Below, in pieces: positions 8,691 through 16,760 of a DNA stretch of 40,395 nucleotides. The DNA is taken from contig CBFHNG010000010.1 of NCBI GenBank assembly GCA_965657165.1, positions 1 to 40,395 on the forward strand. Reading direction: 5' to 3'. This stretch comes from UBA3537 sp965657165 (lineage in GTDB: Bacteria > Bacteroidota > Bacteroidia > Flavobacteriales > Flavobacteriaceae). Each line of letters opens with the position of its first letter. Positions within the stretch are counted from its first letter, which is position 1. The notes under the pieces were generated by a model. That model searched no databases. It worked only from the letters and a program-made list of their open reading frames with translations, and was not told the DNA's origin. The position numbers and the translations under genes are program-made.

Positions 8691-10310
8691 TTACCTCTTG
8701 GGTTTTACATTGGGTGCGCCACTCATAATTTCGGCATTGGCAAATGCCTCGAATTGTTTAAAATTATCAACAAAAGATTTGGCAAGTGCAAACGCTTTTT
8801 TATAAAACCCTTCGTCATTTTTCCATGTTTTTCTGGGACTTAAAACGGCTGTGGGGACATTAGGACACACCCTTGGCTGAAGCACACCAAAAACAGAATG
8901 AATGTGGTAATTATCTTTGTTGGCCGCTTCCAAAGAGCCGTCCATTGCTGCGGCAATCATGGCGCGGGTATATTTCAGTTCCATACGTTTGCCTATACCA
9001 TAAGGTCCACCGGTCCACCCCGTATTGACCAACCAAACGGTAACCCCTGCGGATTTCATTTTGGCACTCAGCGTTTCGGCATATTTGGTAGGGTGCAACG
9101 GCATAAATGGTGCCCCAAAACAGGCCGAAAATATAGGTTTTGGCTCATTGATACCCGCTTCTGTTCCTGCCACTTTTGCGGTGTAACCCGATATAAAATG
9201 ATAGGCCGCCTGACCTGGTGTAAGTTTCGAAATGGGGGGCAATACACCAAAAGCATCAGCGGTTAAGAAAAAAATGTTTTTGGGGTTTCCCCCAATGGAA
9301 TTGGGTTGAATATTTTGGATGTGGTGGATGGGATAACTCACCCGTGTGTTTGGGGTGATGCTTTTGTCTGTAAAATCGACATTCCCATTTTTATCCATTA
9401 CCACATTCTCCAAAATCGCCCCTTTTTTTATGGCATTATAAATGTCTGGTTCTTTGGATTTGGAAAGATTAATCACTTTGGCATAACACCCTCCTTCAAA
9501 ATTGAATATGGTATTTTCGGCGGTCCAGCCATGTTCGTCATCGCCAATGAGTTGTCGTTCAGAATCAGTCGAGAGTGTGGTTTTACCAGTTCCCGAAAGT
9601 CCAAAAAATATGGAGGTTTCACCGTTTTTGCCCACATTGGCACTGCAATGCATGGGTAAGGTGTTTTTATATACAGGAAGAATAAAATTAAGGGCCGAAA
9701 AAATCCCTTTTTTGATTTCTCCAGTATAGCCCGTTCCACCAATTAAAGCTATTTTTTTGGTAAAGTTTAAAATGGCAAAATTATGTTGGCGTGTCCCATC
9801 AATTTCTGCATTGGCCATAAAACCAGGCGCATTAACAATGGTCCATTCGGGGGTAAAATCTTCGAGTTCTGAAGCGCTAGGACGCATAAACATATTGTAG
9901 GCAAAAAAATTGCTCCATGGATATTCATTAACGACACGAATATTGACACGGTAATTGGGGTCTGCACAAGCATAAGCATCACGGACATACAAAGGTTTGT
10001 CGTTAAGATAATGAATCACTTTTGTATAGAGTTGATCAAAGGCTTCTGGCGAAAATGGAATGTTGATATCCCCCCACCAGACTTTATCTTTGGTGATGGC
10101 GTCTTTAACAATAAAACGGTCTTTGGGCGAACGCCCTGTAAACTCGCCGGTATTGATGGCCAACGCACCAGACGAGGCCTCTACGCCTTGTTTTAGGGCA
10201 ATGGTTTTGGCGTGTAATTGTTCTGGAGAACATTGGTAATGAACTGACGTTGAGGTTATTCCGAGGGCTTTTAACGAAATCGTTTTCGTAACTTGTTGTA
10301 CGTTTTCCAT
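8691..10310 (-). CDS. pckA: Phosphoenolpyruvate carboxykinase (ATP)
   Basis: 539-aa enzyme that converts oxaloacetate and ATP to phosphoenolpyruvate, CO2 and ADP in gluconeogenesis. The kinase P-loop GLSGTGKTTLS lies near residue 240. The metal-binding LIGDDEHGW, the RSPKDRFIVKD substrate motif and the C-terminal NTGWTGGPYGIGKRM are all diagnostic of the ATP-dependent family. Length is normal. The gene is visibly richer in G+C than the peptide cluster beside it, and its complementary strand carries several long open frames that are only shadows. It is monocistronic with its own promoter. Confidence 0.97.
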   Translation of the reverse strand: MENVQQVTKTISLKALGITSTSVHYQCSPEQLHAKTIALKQGVEASSGALAINTGEFTGRSPKDRFIVKDAITKDKVWWGDINIPFSPEAFDQLYTKVIHYLNDKPLYVRDAYACADPNYRVNIRVVNEYPWSNFFAYNMFMRPSASELEDFTPEWTIVNAPGFMANAEIDGTRQHNFAILNFTKKIALIGGTGYTGEIKKGIFSALNFILPVYKNTLPMHCSANVGKNGETSIFFGLSGTGKTTLSTDSERQLIGDDEHGWTAENTIFNFEGGCYAKVINLSKSKEPDIYNAIKKGAILENVVMDKNGNVDFTDKSITPNTRVSYPIHHIQNIQPNSIGGNPKNIFFLTADAFGVLPPISKLTPGQAAYHFISGYTAKVAGTEAGINEPKPIFSACFGAPFMPLHPTKYAETLSAKMKSAGVTVWLVNTGWTGGPYGIGKRMELKYTRAMIAAAMDGSLEAANKDNYHIHSVFGVLQPRVCPNVPTAVLSPRKTWKNDEGFYKKAFALAKSFVDNFKQFEAFANAEIMSGAPNVKPKR

Positions 10311-10334
10311 AAAAAGTGAATCGCATTAAAGCAA

Positions 10335-10342
10335 CAAAGGTA
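10335..10342 (-). promoter_or_regulatory. Predicted -7 box of pckA
   Basis: TACCTTTG on the minus strand matches TAnnTTTG and lies 24 nt upstream of the pckA start codon, predicting a leader of about 18-20 nt. No clear TTTG is seen at the -33 distance. Confidence 0.55.
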
Positions 10343-10626
10343 CTTATTCTTTTAAAAACAGCTAAAATTTAACTTATTTTTTGCGTTTTGTGGACTTTAA
10401 AGTGGGAAAATGCCAAACCAAAACAAACCACACCTTGTTTGTAAAACATCCCCAAAAAAACCGCCTTATTTTAAAAAATTTAACCCCAATACCCGCCAAA
10501 AGATTAAACAATTTATAAAGTTTTGTTAAAATTTTAAGGGTTGGCCTTAGTGCTTATTTTCGTTTTTTATAATTTTAGGGGAGCGGAATAAAATTTCCGA
10601 AATATTAATTAAAACTCAAATTTATT
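10343..10626. other. Intergenic region between pckA and the peptide cluster
   Basis: The 316-bp gap between the divergent genes pckA and the precursor peptide. The pckA -7 box is at one end. A possible cluster promoter is at 10547-10577: TTAG, a 19-nt spacer, then TAATTTTA, which is one mismatch from the -7 consensus. A 5-bp hairpin (CGGAA/TTCCG, 10584-10599) lies in the leader of the precursor gene. A weak ACAAAC/GTTTGT stem is at 10423-10442. I see no further coding sequence or repeat. Confidence 0.4.
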
Positions 10627-10812
10627 ATGAACAAATTATCATTAGATGAGCTAAAAGAAAGAGCAGATTCAGTAGTTAATGATGAATTATTAAATTCAAT
10701 TTCTGGTGGAACAGAAAATTCATGTCATGCTACATCATCAGGTAATGGGATTTCTTGGGCAGAAGTCCAGAGACGAATTGCAATAGTTTTAGCAATTTTA
10801 GGGCAACTATAA
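10627..10812 (+). CDS. Double-glycine leader precursor peptide (RiPP or bacteriocin-like)
   Basis: 61 aa. The first 28 residues form a charged, helical leader (LSLDELKERADSVVNDELL) ending NSISGG, with Leu at -7 and Ile at -4 from the cleavage point as in GG leaders cut by C39 peptidases. Cleavage after Gly28 would release a 33-residue core. That core begins with a polar stretch, TENSCHATSSGNG, holding the only Cys (Cys33) next to His34, and ends with an amphipathic, very hydrophobic segment (SWAEVQRRIAIVLAILGQL). The transporter with a C39 domain is encoded 2 kb downstream on the same strand. The core could be an antibacterial peptide or a signal; one Cys argues against a multi-ring lanthipeptide. 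Confidence 0.85.
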   Translation: MNKLSLDELKERADSVVNDELLNSISGGTENSCHATSSGNGISWAEVQRRIAIVLAILGQL

Positions 10813-10820
10813 AAAATTTA

Positions 10821-10856
10821 TTAAAAAGCACATTAAATATTTAATGTGCTTTTTAA
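10821..10856 (+). terminator. Perfect 36-bp palindrome after the precursor gene (terminator/attenuator)
   Basis: Arm TTAAAAAGCACATTAAAT is followed directly by its exact reverse complement, with no mismatch. The transcript would form a hairpin with a small loop ending in GCUUUUU. It starts 8 bp after the precursor stop codon and ends 18 bp before the next gene. It would make most transcripts stop after the precursor, giving more peptide than modifying enzyme. Confidence 0.75.
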
Positions 10857-10874
10857 TTTACAAAATAACCTAAA

Positions 10875-12008
10875 ATGGTAATAAGATTAAAATTAATTCA
10901 ATTTGTTGAAGTAATTAAAATTCTTATTTACAAAGAAGACCCTCTATTATTTGAGAAAGTAGATTATGAGAACAACGTAGCTTTTCTTGAACCGCTGTTA
11001 TTTTCATATTTCAACAGTAAAAAAGAAAACCAGTTTCCAAAAGATATTTTAAAAGAAATTTTGCAGGGGTTTTATAAAACAAAAGAGCCTGTTAAAATCA
11101 AATATTCGTACAATAAAGATGGTGTAGCATATATTCCAGAGGTTGGTTATTTTAAAAATGGAGCGTTGAATCCTTTTGAAGATATTGTGATTATTACCAA
11201 TACAAATATTGAGCTCATAAATCACAAAATAGTTCATTTGGATCACATATTTCGAGACTTTTCTGAAAACATTATTGATAGTGATTTAATCGAAATTTCA
11301 AATACATTAAATAACCTATTTATCAAAAAACTTGAAAACGCTTTTTTGTACATCAAAGAAAACTGTTTCAATCATTATAAATTAATTGAACAATGTTGTA
11401 AAAAAATTGTTTTATTCAAAACAAGCCCTGAAAACACCAATTCGTTTGCTACCATAAATGCACATGGCATAGCTTTTTTGAATGTTTATCAAGATAATTA
11501 TGATGAAGTGTTTTTCGTGGATGATATTGCTCATCAAACAGGGCATATTATTCTAACAACGCTTTTTTTTGAAAGAAAAAAACATTTTATTATTGATGAA
11601 AATCAAAACTTAGGTTCAATTTTAAATGATAAAAAAGAATATAGGAGTTTTTATATTCTTTTTCATGCTTTGTATACATACTATACTACGTTTTTATGTC
11701 TTGATAACTGTATAGACAGTAATTGCTTTAACAAAAAACAAAATTTTGAAGCTAAGGCCAGGATTGGATTTTATCTAAATAAATGTAAATCAGACTTAAT
11801 AAATTTTTCAAAGGTTATAAAATTTTATGGAGGTATAGATAAAGTTATTTCTGAAGATTCTACCCAATTGTTTGAAACTATAAAAAACAAATACTTTGAA
11901 ATAGAAGAAAAATGGCGCCCTGTTATAAAAAAATTTAATTATGGCAAGCAACCATACAACTTTACGTTTGACAAGTTTTTAATATTAAACCCAATAACAC
12001 ATGAATAA
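10875..12008 (+). CDS. HExxH-like (HQxxH...H) putative peptide-modifying enzyme
   Basis: 377 aa, no signal peptide and no transmembrane segment. The region VDDIAHQTGHIILTTL (His220, Gln221, His224) followed by YRSFYILFHALYTYY (Arg257, His264) has the layout of the HExxH-motif proteins found in RiPP clusters (NCBIfam-type name: aKG-HExxH peptide beta-hydroxylase): two histidines in HExxH and a third in an R...H segment some 40 residues on. The preceding strand INAHGIAFLNVY also fits. The usual glutamate is replaced by Gln. The gene follows a precursor peptide and overlaps the TPR gene by 8 bp. I infer that it modifies the precursor. The family assignment is from pattern memory and should be tested by profile search. 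Confidence 0.6.
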   Translation: MVIRLKLIQFVEVIKILIYKEDPLLFEKVDYENNVAFLEPLLFSYFNSKKENQFPKDILKEILQGFYKTKEPVKIKYSYNKDGVAYIPEVGYFKNGALNPFEDIVIITNTNIELINHKIVHLDHIFRDFSENIIDSDLIEISNTLNNLFIKKLENAFLYIKENCFNHYKLIEQCCKKIVLFKTSPENTNSFATINAHGIAFLNVYQDNYDEVFFVDDIAHQTGHIILTTLFFERKKHFIIDENQNLGSILNDKKEYRSFYILFHALYTYYTTFLCLDNCIDSNCFNKKQNFEAKARIGFYLNKCKSDLINFSKVIKFYGGIDKVISEDSTQLFETIKNKYFEIEEKWRPVIKKFNYGKQPYNFTFDKFLILNPITHE

Positions 12009-12807
12009 AATAATAATGCTTTTTTTTTCTTCTTTTTTTCTTTACTGTCAAGACACTAACAACAACTTTGAAACTGCAAAAGAAAAAAAAGAAAGACAAG
12101 AAGCGCTAATTGAAAAATATGTAACCAATTGTGCTAAAACATTTAGTTACAAAAATCAAATGCCAGAATGGCAAGACTGCTTGGACAGAGGGCTAAAAAA
12201 AGACAATACAGTAGCCTATTTCTGGCAACAAAAAGCTATGCCTTATTTCAAAGCGAGGAAATACGAAATTGGAATGGAATATCTTGACAAAGCAGTTTTG
12301 TACGACCCTGAGCGTTGGTTGAGTTATAGAGCATTTATCAAATGTATTTTTTCTAAACAATATAAAGAAGCATTAGCCGATTTTGAAAAATGTGTTGAAA
12401 TGGAGGGAAATTCCTACGAGATGGATCACACCTATAATTTTCATATTGCACTATGCCATTTACAATTAAATCATTTTGAAACTGCTGAACAAATTTTTAA
12501 TAAAGATATTATAGAGCAAGAAAAAGAATGGGGCGAAGCCCATTTTTTGGATATATTTTATTACGGATTAAGTATTTATGAACAAGGCAAATGGAAAGAT
12601 GCTATTGTGCAGTTCGATAAGGCGCTAAAACAATATCCAACATTTTCGGATATAAAATATTATAAAGCTTTTGCTCTTCAAAGATTGGGTAAAATGAGCG
12701 AGTTCAAAATGCTGTTGCACGAAGCAAAACAGGATGCTGAAAATGGAAATACTTTCAACGAAGCAAACAGTGTTTATGAACCTTACCCATATCAAATAGT
12801 GTGGTAA
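12001..12807 (+). CDS. Secreted or lipid-anchored TPR-repeat protein of the peptide cluster
   Basis: 268 aa. The N-terminus MNKIIMLFFSSFFLYCQD looks like an export signal with a Cys at residue 16; the Tyr before it makes the lipobox imperfect. The rest is a run of TPR helices: AYFWQQKAMPYFKARKYEIGM, ALADFEKCVEM, HIALCHLQLNHFETAEQIF and DAIVQFDKALKQYPTFSDIKY. TPR units bind proteins or peptides. The start codon lies inside the end of the HQxxH gene (8-bp overlap), so translation is coupled. A periplasmic or membrane-attached TPR protein in a peptide-export operon could be an immunity factor, a chaperone for the peptide or an export partner; none of these is shown. Confidence 0.75.
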   Translation: MNKIIMLFFSSFFLYCQDTNNNFETAKEKKERQEALIEKYVTNCAKTFSYKNQMPEWQDCLDRGLKKDNTVAYFWQQKAMPYFKARKYEIGMEYLDKAVLYDPERWLSYRAFIKCIFSKQYKEALADFEKCVEMEGNSYEMDHTYNFHIALCHLQLNHFETAEQIFNKDIIEQEKEWGEAHFLDIFYYGLSIYEQGKWKDAIVQFDKALKQYPTFSDIKYYKAFALQRLGKMSEFKMLLHEAKQDAENGNTFNEANSVYEPYPYQIVW

Positions 12808-12861
12808 ATCACATTGTGTAAATATCTTCACTTAGAAAAGAATCTGCAAATTTGAGTATAA

Positions 12862-15054
12862 ATGAAAAAAAATAAGTTTCCATTTTTTAGGCAATTGGAC
12901 TACCGAGATTGTGGCCCTACTTGTCTTAGAATGGTGGCCAAGTTTCATGGGAAAAGTTTTTCGAGAGAATTTTTAAGAGATAAGGCGGGTATCACAAGAC
13001 TGGGAGTTACCATGGCTGGTATTGCCGATGCTGCAGAAATTATTGAGATGCGTACTTTGGGAATGCGTGTTTCTTTGGAAAGTTTGGTTAATGAAGTTCC
13101 TACGCCTTTTATAGTGCCTTGGCGACAAAAACATTTTGTCGTTGTTTATAAGACTTCAAAAACAAAAGTATTTGTCGCTGATCCAGCGCAAGGATTGTTA
13201 GAATATACTCATGATGATTTTCTAAAGGCATGGACAAATACAGTAGATAAAACAGGATTTGTTCTAATACTTGAACCAAATGCAAAATTCCATTCACTAG
13301 ATGAAGATAATACAAAAAAGAAAGGTTTTTCGTTTTTAATCCCTTACATAAAACCTTACAAAAAATTAATCTCACAACTTTTTTTAGGACTGCTTGTAGG
13401 AATTGCCATTCAATTTATCACACCTTTTTTAATGCAGTCTATTGTTGATACAGGAGTCAATACACAAAACATTCCTTTCATTTACTTAATATTAATTGCA
13501 CAGTTGGTATTGTTTATATCCCAAACCTTAGTTCGTGTTTTTAGAGAGTGGCTACTAATACATATAACCAACAGAGTTCATATTAAAATGATTTCAGATT
13601 TTTTGTATAAAATGTTGAAATTACCTGTCAATTTTTTTGAAACACGAAATACTGGAGAACATTTACAAAGAATACAAGACCACAACAGAATACAAAACTT
13701 TGTTTCGTCTTCTACATTTGCTATGCTTTATTCTATAATTTTATTTGTGGTGTTTAGTTTTGTTCTGGCCTACTATAATATGAAAATATTTATTGTATTC
13801 TTTACAGGAGCAATTTTATATGTCGTATGGACATTCTTTTTCCTAAAAAAACGTGCTGAATTAGACTTTAAGAGATTTGATGAAAATTCTCAAAGTCAGA
13901 CTTCGCTTGTACAAATTATTAATGGAGTAAAGGAAATAAAAATAAATAATTCTCAACGTAAAAACAGATGGAAATGGGAGCAAATACAAATCAGCTTATT
14001 CAAAACCTCCATAAGTTCTTTGGCTCTTGCTCAATATCAATCCATTGGCTCTGGATTTATCAATGAACTAAAAAATATTGTGATAACTTTTTTATCTGCA
14101 ACAGCGGTTGTAAGCGGAGATATTACCTTAGGTATGATGTTGTCTATCCAATATATTGTTGGGCAACTTAATACACCGTTAAGTAGTTTCATTGGTTTTA
14201 TTCAAGTTTGGCAAGATGCTAAAATTAGCTTGGAACGGCTAATGCAAGTGCATGTAAAGGAAGATGAGGATGAATTAAAAGATAAAAAGGTGAAAGACTT
14301 ACCAATTAGCAAAGATATTATCATTAAAGATTTATCTTTTAGGTATGGAGGGAAATCATCGCCTTTAGTTCTAAATAATATAAATTGCATATTCCCTGAA
14401 GGAAAAACAACTGCTATTGTTGGAGCCAGTGGGAGTGGTAAAACTACCTTAATAAAATTGCTTTTAAAATTTTATCCCCCAACTAAAGGAGCCATTTTTA
14501 TTGGTAATGATGACCTAAGTAATATTCATAATGATTTTTGGAGGTTAAACTGCGGAGCTGTTTTACAAGACACTTTTATTTTCAATGATACTATAGCGGG
14601 AAATATTTCTGAATCAGAACAAAATGAGATTATAGATAGGGAACGACTAAGAACGGCAGCTTACATTTCAAATATTCAAGAGTTCATTGAGAGGTTGCCA
14701 AATAAATTTAATACAGAGCTTGGTACTTCTGGAATTCGACTTAGTGGAGGTCAGGAACAACGAATCATGATTGCAAGAGCAGTATATAAAAATCCTGATT
14801 TTTTATTTTTTGATGAAGCCACCAGCGCTTTGGACGCTAATAATGAAAAAGTCATTATGGAGAAATTGAATGAATTTATAAAAAATAGGACATCTGTTAT
14901 TGTTGCTCATCGTCTTAGTACCGTAAAAAATGCTGATAACATTATTGTACTTGAAAATGGAGAAATTGTAGAACAAGGAAATCATAAAAAACTAACAAAT
15001 ATAAAAGGTAAATATTACGAATTGGTTAAAAATCAATTGGAATTAGGCAACTAA
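12862..15054 (+). CDS. Peptidase-domain (C39) ABC transporter
   Basis: 730-aa PCAT-type exporter that cuts double-glycine leaders and exports the core. The C39 domain is complete: Cys17 in YRDCGPTCL, His91 in KHFVVVY and Asp107 in VADPAQG. Six membrane helices lie at about residues 165-440. The ATPase domain has Walker A GASGSGKTT (near 520), signature LSGGQEQR (near 626), Walker B FLFFDEATSALD (near 650) and the switch VAHRLST. It is expected to act as a dimer in the inner membrane with the HlyD-type protein encoded 1 bp downstream. An outer-membrane TolC-like channel would be needed and is not in the window. The partner substrate is probably the 61-aa precursor. Confidence 0.95.
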   Translation: MKKNKFPFFRQLDYRDCGPTCLRMVAKFHGKSFSREFLRDKAGITRLGVTMAGIADAAEIIEMRTLGMRVSLESLVNEVPTPFIVPWRQKHFVVVYKTSKTKVFVADPAQGLLEYTHDDFLKAWTNTVDKTGFVLILEPNAKFHSLDEDNTKKKGFSFLIPYIKPYKKLISQLFLGLLVGIAIQFITPFLMQSIVDTGVNTQNIPFIYLILIAQLVLFISQTLVRVFREWLLIHITNRVHIKMISDFLYKMLKLPVNFFETRNTGEHLQRIQDHNRIQNFVSSSTFAMLYSIILFVVFSFVLAYYNMKIFIVFFTGAILYVVWTFFFLKKRAELDFKRFDENSQSQTSLVQIINGVKEIKINNSQRKNRWKWEQIQISLFKTSISSLALAQYQSIGSGFINELKNIVITFLSATAVVSGDITLGMMLSIQYIVGQLNTPLSSFIGFIQVWQDAKISLERLMQVHVKEDEDELKDKKVKDLPISKDIIIKDLSFRYGGKSSPLVLNNINCIFPEGKTTAIVGASGSGKTTLIKLLLKFYPPTKGAIFIGNDDLSNIHNDFWRLNCGAVLQDTFIFNDTIAGNISESEQNEIIDRERLRTAAYISNIQEFIERLPNKFNTELGTSGIRLSGGQEQRIMIARAVYKNPDFLFFDEATSALDANNEKVIMEKLNEFIKNRTSVIVAHRLSTVKNADNIIVLENGEIVEQGNHKKLTNIKGKYYELVKNQLELGN

Positions 15055-15055
15055 C

Positions 15056-16345
15056 ATGGAAGAAAAAGAAGAATTAAATTTATATAGTGAAGAGGTAAAA
15101 GATGTACTCTCAAAACCACCTAGAATTATTTTTAGGTGGGGGAACACTATGTTATTTACTTTTATTGGTGTTATATTGTTTCTTTCATGGTTAATAAAAT
15201 ACCCCGATGTTATTGCATCAGAAGCCACCATCACTACCCAAATTCCACCCCAAAAAGAGTTTGCCAAAACAACAGGAACACTAGATGCTATTTTGGTGAA
15301 AGACCACCAATATGTAACCGCAAAACAACCTTTGGCCATAATTGAAAATACAGCCAATTATCAAGATGTATTTCAATTAAAATCTATAATTGATACCATT
15401 AGCGTCAGTAACTCGGGCTTTAAATTTCCAATGGACAGTATCCCTATTCTTTTTCTTGGCGAAATCGAAGCGCAATACGCCTTATTTGAAAATAGTTATG
15501 TTCAGTATCAACTGAACAAAGAATTGCAACCCTACTCCAATGAAGCCTTAGCCAATCAATATTCAATTTCTGAACTTAATAGACGTCTAAAAAATCTAAA
15601 AGCGCAAAAAGACATCAACAATACAGAACTGGTCTTTAAAGAAAAAGAGGTGCAACGAAATGAATTGTTGTTTGAAAAAGGAGTGATTTCAGCACAAGAT
15701 TTTGAAAATAAACAATTAGAATATGCACAAGCTAGACGTAATTATCAAAATTTTGAATCCTCTATTTCACAATTACGAGAAGCCATAAGCAATGCACAAA
15801 AAACCTCAAAAGGAACTGAAATCAATCGTGTTAAAGAAGAAATGACTTTACTAAAAACGGTCATTCAATCCTTTAATCAGCTTAAAAAAGCCATTAAAGA
15901 TTGGGAATACCGCTATGTGTTGCAATCAAATATTGAGGGTAAAGTCTCTTTTTTAAATGTTTGGAACACCAATCAAACAGTCAACCAAGGAGATTTGGTC
16001 TTTACCATTATCCCAAAAGAAAGTTCATCGTTTGTTGCCAAACTAAAAACACCGGTTCAAAATTCTGGTAAAATAAAAACAGGGCAACGTGTAAATATCA
16101 AACTTTTAAATTATCCAGACGCAGAATTTGGTGTATTACAAGGGCATATCAAAAATATTTCGCTTATCCCCAACAATGAGGGGCTATATGTCATTGATGT
16201 GGAACTCCCCAAAAAACTCATAACGTCTCACAAAAAAGAAATCGAATTCAGACAAGAAATGCAAGGAATTGCAGAAATCATCACTGAAGATTTAAGACTG
16301 ATTGAACGCTTTTTTTATCAACTAAAAGAGGTCTTTAAAAGATAA
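15056..16345 (+). CDS. HlyD-family periplasmic adaptor of the peptide exporter
   Basis: 429 aa. There is a cytoplasmic N-terminus, one transmembrane helix at about residues 31-46, a lipoyl/barrel half (TTGTLDAILVKDHQYVTAKQPLAII), a long coiled-coil hairpin (about 165-280) and the second barrel part (IEGKVSFLNVWNTNQTVNQGDLVFTIIP). This is the membrane-fusion protein that joins an inner-membrane ABC exporter to an outer-membrane channel. It starts 1 bp after the ABC gene. Its last 28 bp overlap the tail of the convergent DUF423 gene, which marks the end of the cluster. Confidence 0.93.
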   Translation: MEEKEELNLYSEEVKDVLSKPPRIIFRWGNTMLFTFIGVILFLSWLIKYPDVIASEATITTQIPPQKEFAKTTGTLDAILVKDHQYVTAKQPLAIIENTANYQDVFQLKSIIDTISVSNSGFKFPMDSIPILFLGEIEAQYALFENSYVQYQLNKELQPYSNEALANQYSISELNRRLKNLKAQKDINNTELVFKEKEVQRNELLFEKGVISAQDFENKQLEYAQARRNYQNFESSISQLREAISNAQKTSKGTEINRVKEEMTLLKTVIQSFNQLKKAIKDWEYRYVLQSNIEGKVSFLNVWNTNQTVNQGDLVFTIIPKESSSFVAKLKTPVQNSGKIKTGQRVNIKLLNYPDAEFGVLQGHIKNISLIPNNEGLYVIDVELPKKLITSHKKEIEFRQEMQGIAEIITEDLRLIERFFYQLKEVFKR

Positions 16346-16713
16346 AACACAAGCACTCCCCAAGCACAAATCAGCAATAAACCTCCTATGGGAGTAACAG
16401 GTCCAAAAAACGAAAAATCAATGGGCGTTAAGGTATTGGTGGCCAATAGATAAATAGAACCCGAAAACAAAAGAACACCCAAAAGAGTAAGCCATAACAA
16501 ACGCTTTTTTTGTTGGGGGTGTAGTTGTGGCATTAGTCCAACCACAAAAAGAAAAAAGGCATGGTACATTTGGTAACGTACCCCCGTTTGAAAACTTTCT
16601 AAACTCGTGGTGTTCAGCGCATCACGAAGTCCATGGGCCGCAAAAGCCCCCAAAACCACAGCAATCAAACCCAAAATTGAGGCCGCTAAAAAAATTTTCT
16701 TTTCCATACTCAT
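16318..16713 (-). CDS. DUF423 family membrane protein
   Basis: 131 aa with four predicted transmembrane segments. The conserved start GLIAVVLGAFAAHGLRD and the central YQMYHAFFLFVVGL are typical of DUF423 (YgdD-type) proteins. The function is unknown. It converges on the HlyD-type gene with a 28-bp overlap and diverges from the saccharopine dehydrogenase-like gene. The MSMEKK start at 16713 fits the -7 box at 16736. Confidence 0.92.
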   Translation of the reverse strand: MSMEKKIFLAASILGLIAVVLGAFAAHGLRDALNTTSLESFQTGVRYQMYHAFFLFVVGLMPQLHPQQKKRLLWLTLLGVLLFSGSIYLLATNTLTPIDFSFFGPVTPIGGLLLICAWGVLVFYLLKTSFS

Positions 16714-16735
16714 TTTAAATATTTAACTTTAGACA

Positions 16736-16743
16736 CAAAAGTA
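16736..16743 (-). promoter_or_regulatory. Predicted -7 box of the DUF423 gene
   Basis: TACTTTTG on the minus strand matches TAnnTTTG, 22 nt before the start codon. The -33 region is poor. Confidence 0.45.
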
Positions 16744-16760
16744 ATCATTGCAATCACAAT

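Noticed and set aside
8898..10196. Several long open frames on both strands within pckA
   Set aside because: They are in other frames of a strongly conserved enzyme gene and have no start signals or family features.
10627..10812. Lanthipeptide precursor
   Set aside because: The core has only one Cys, and no LanB, LanC, LanM or LanKC gene is nearby.
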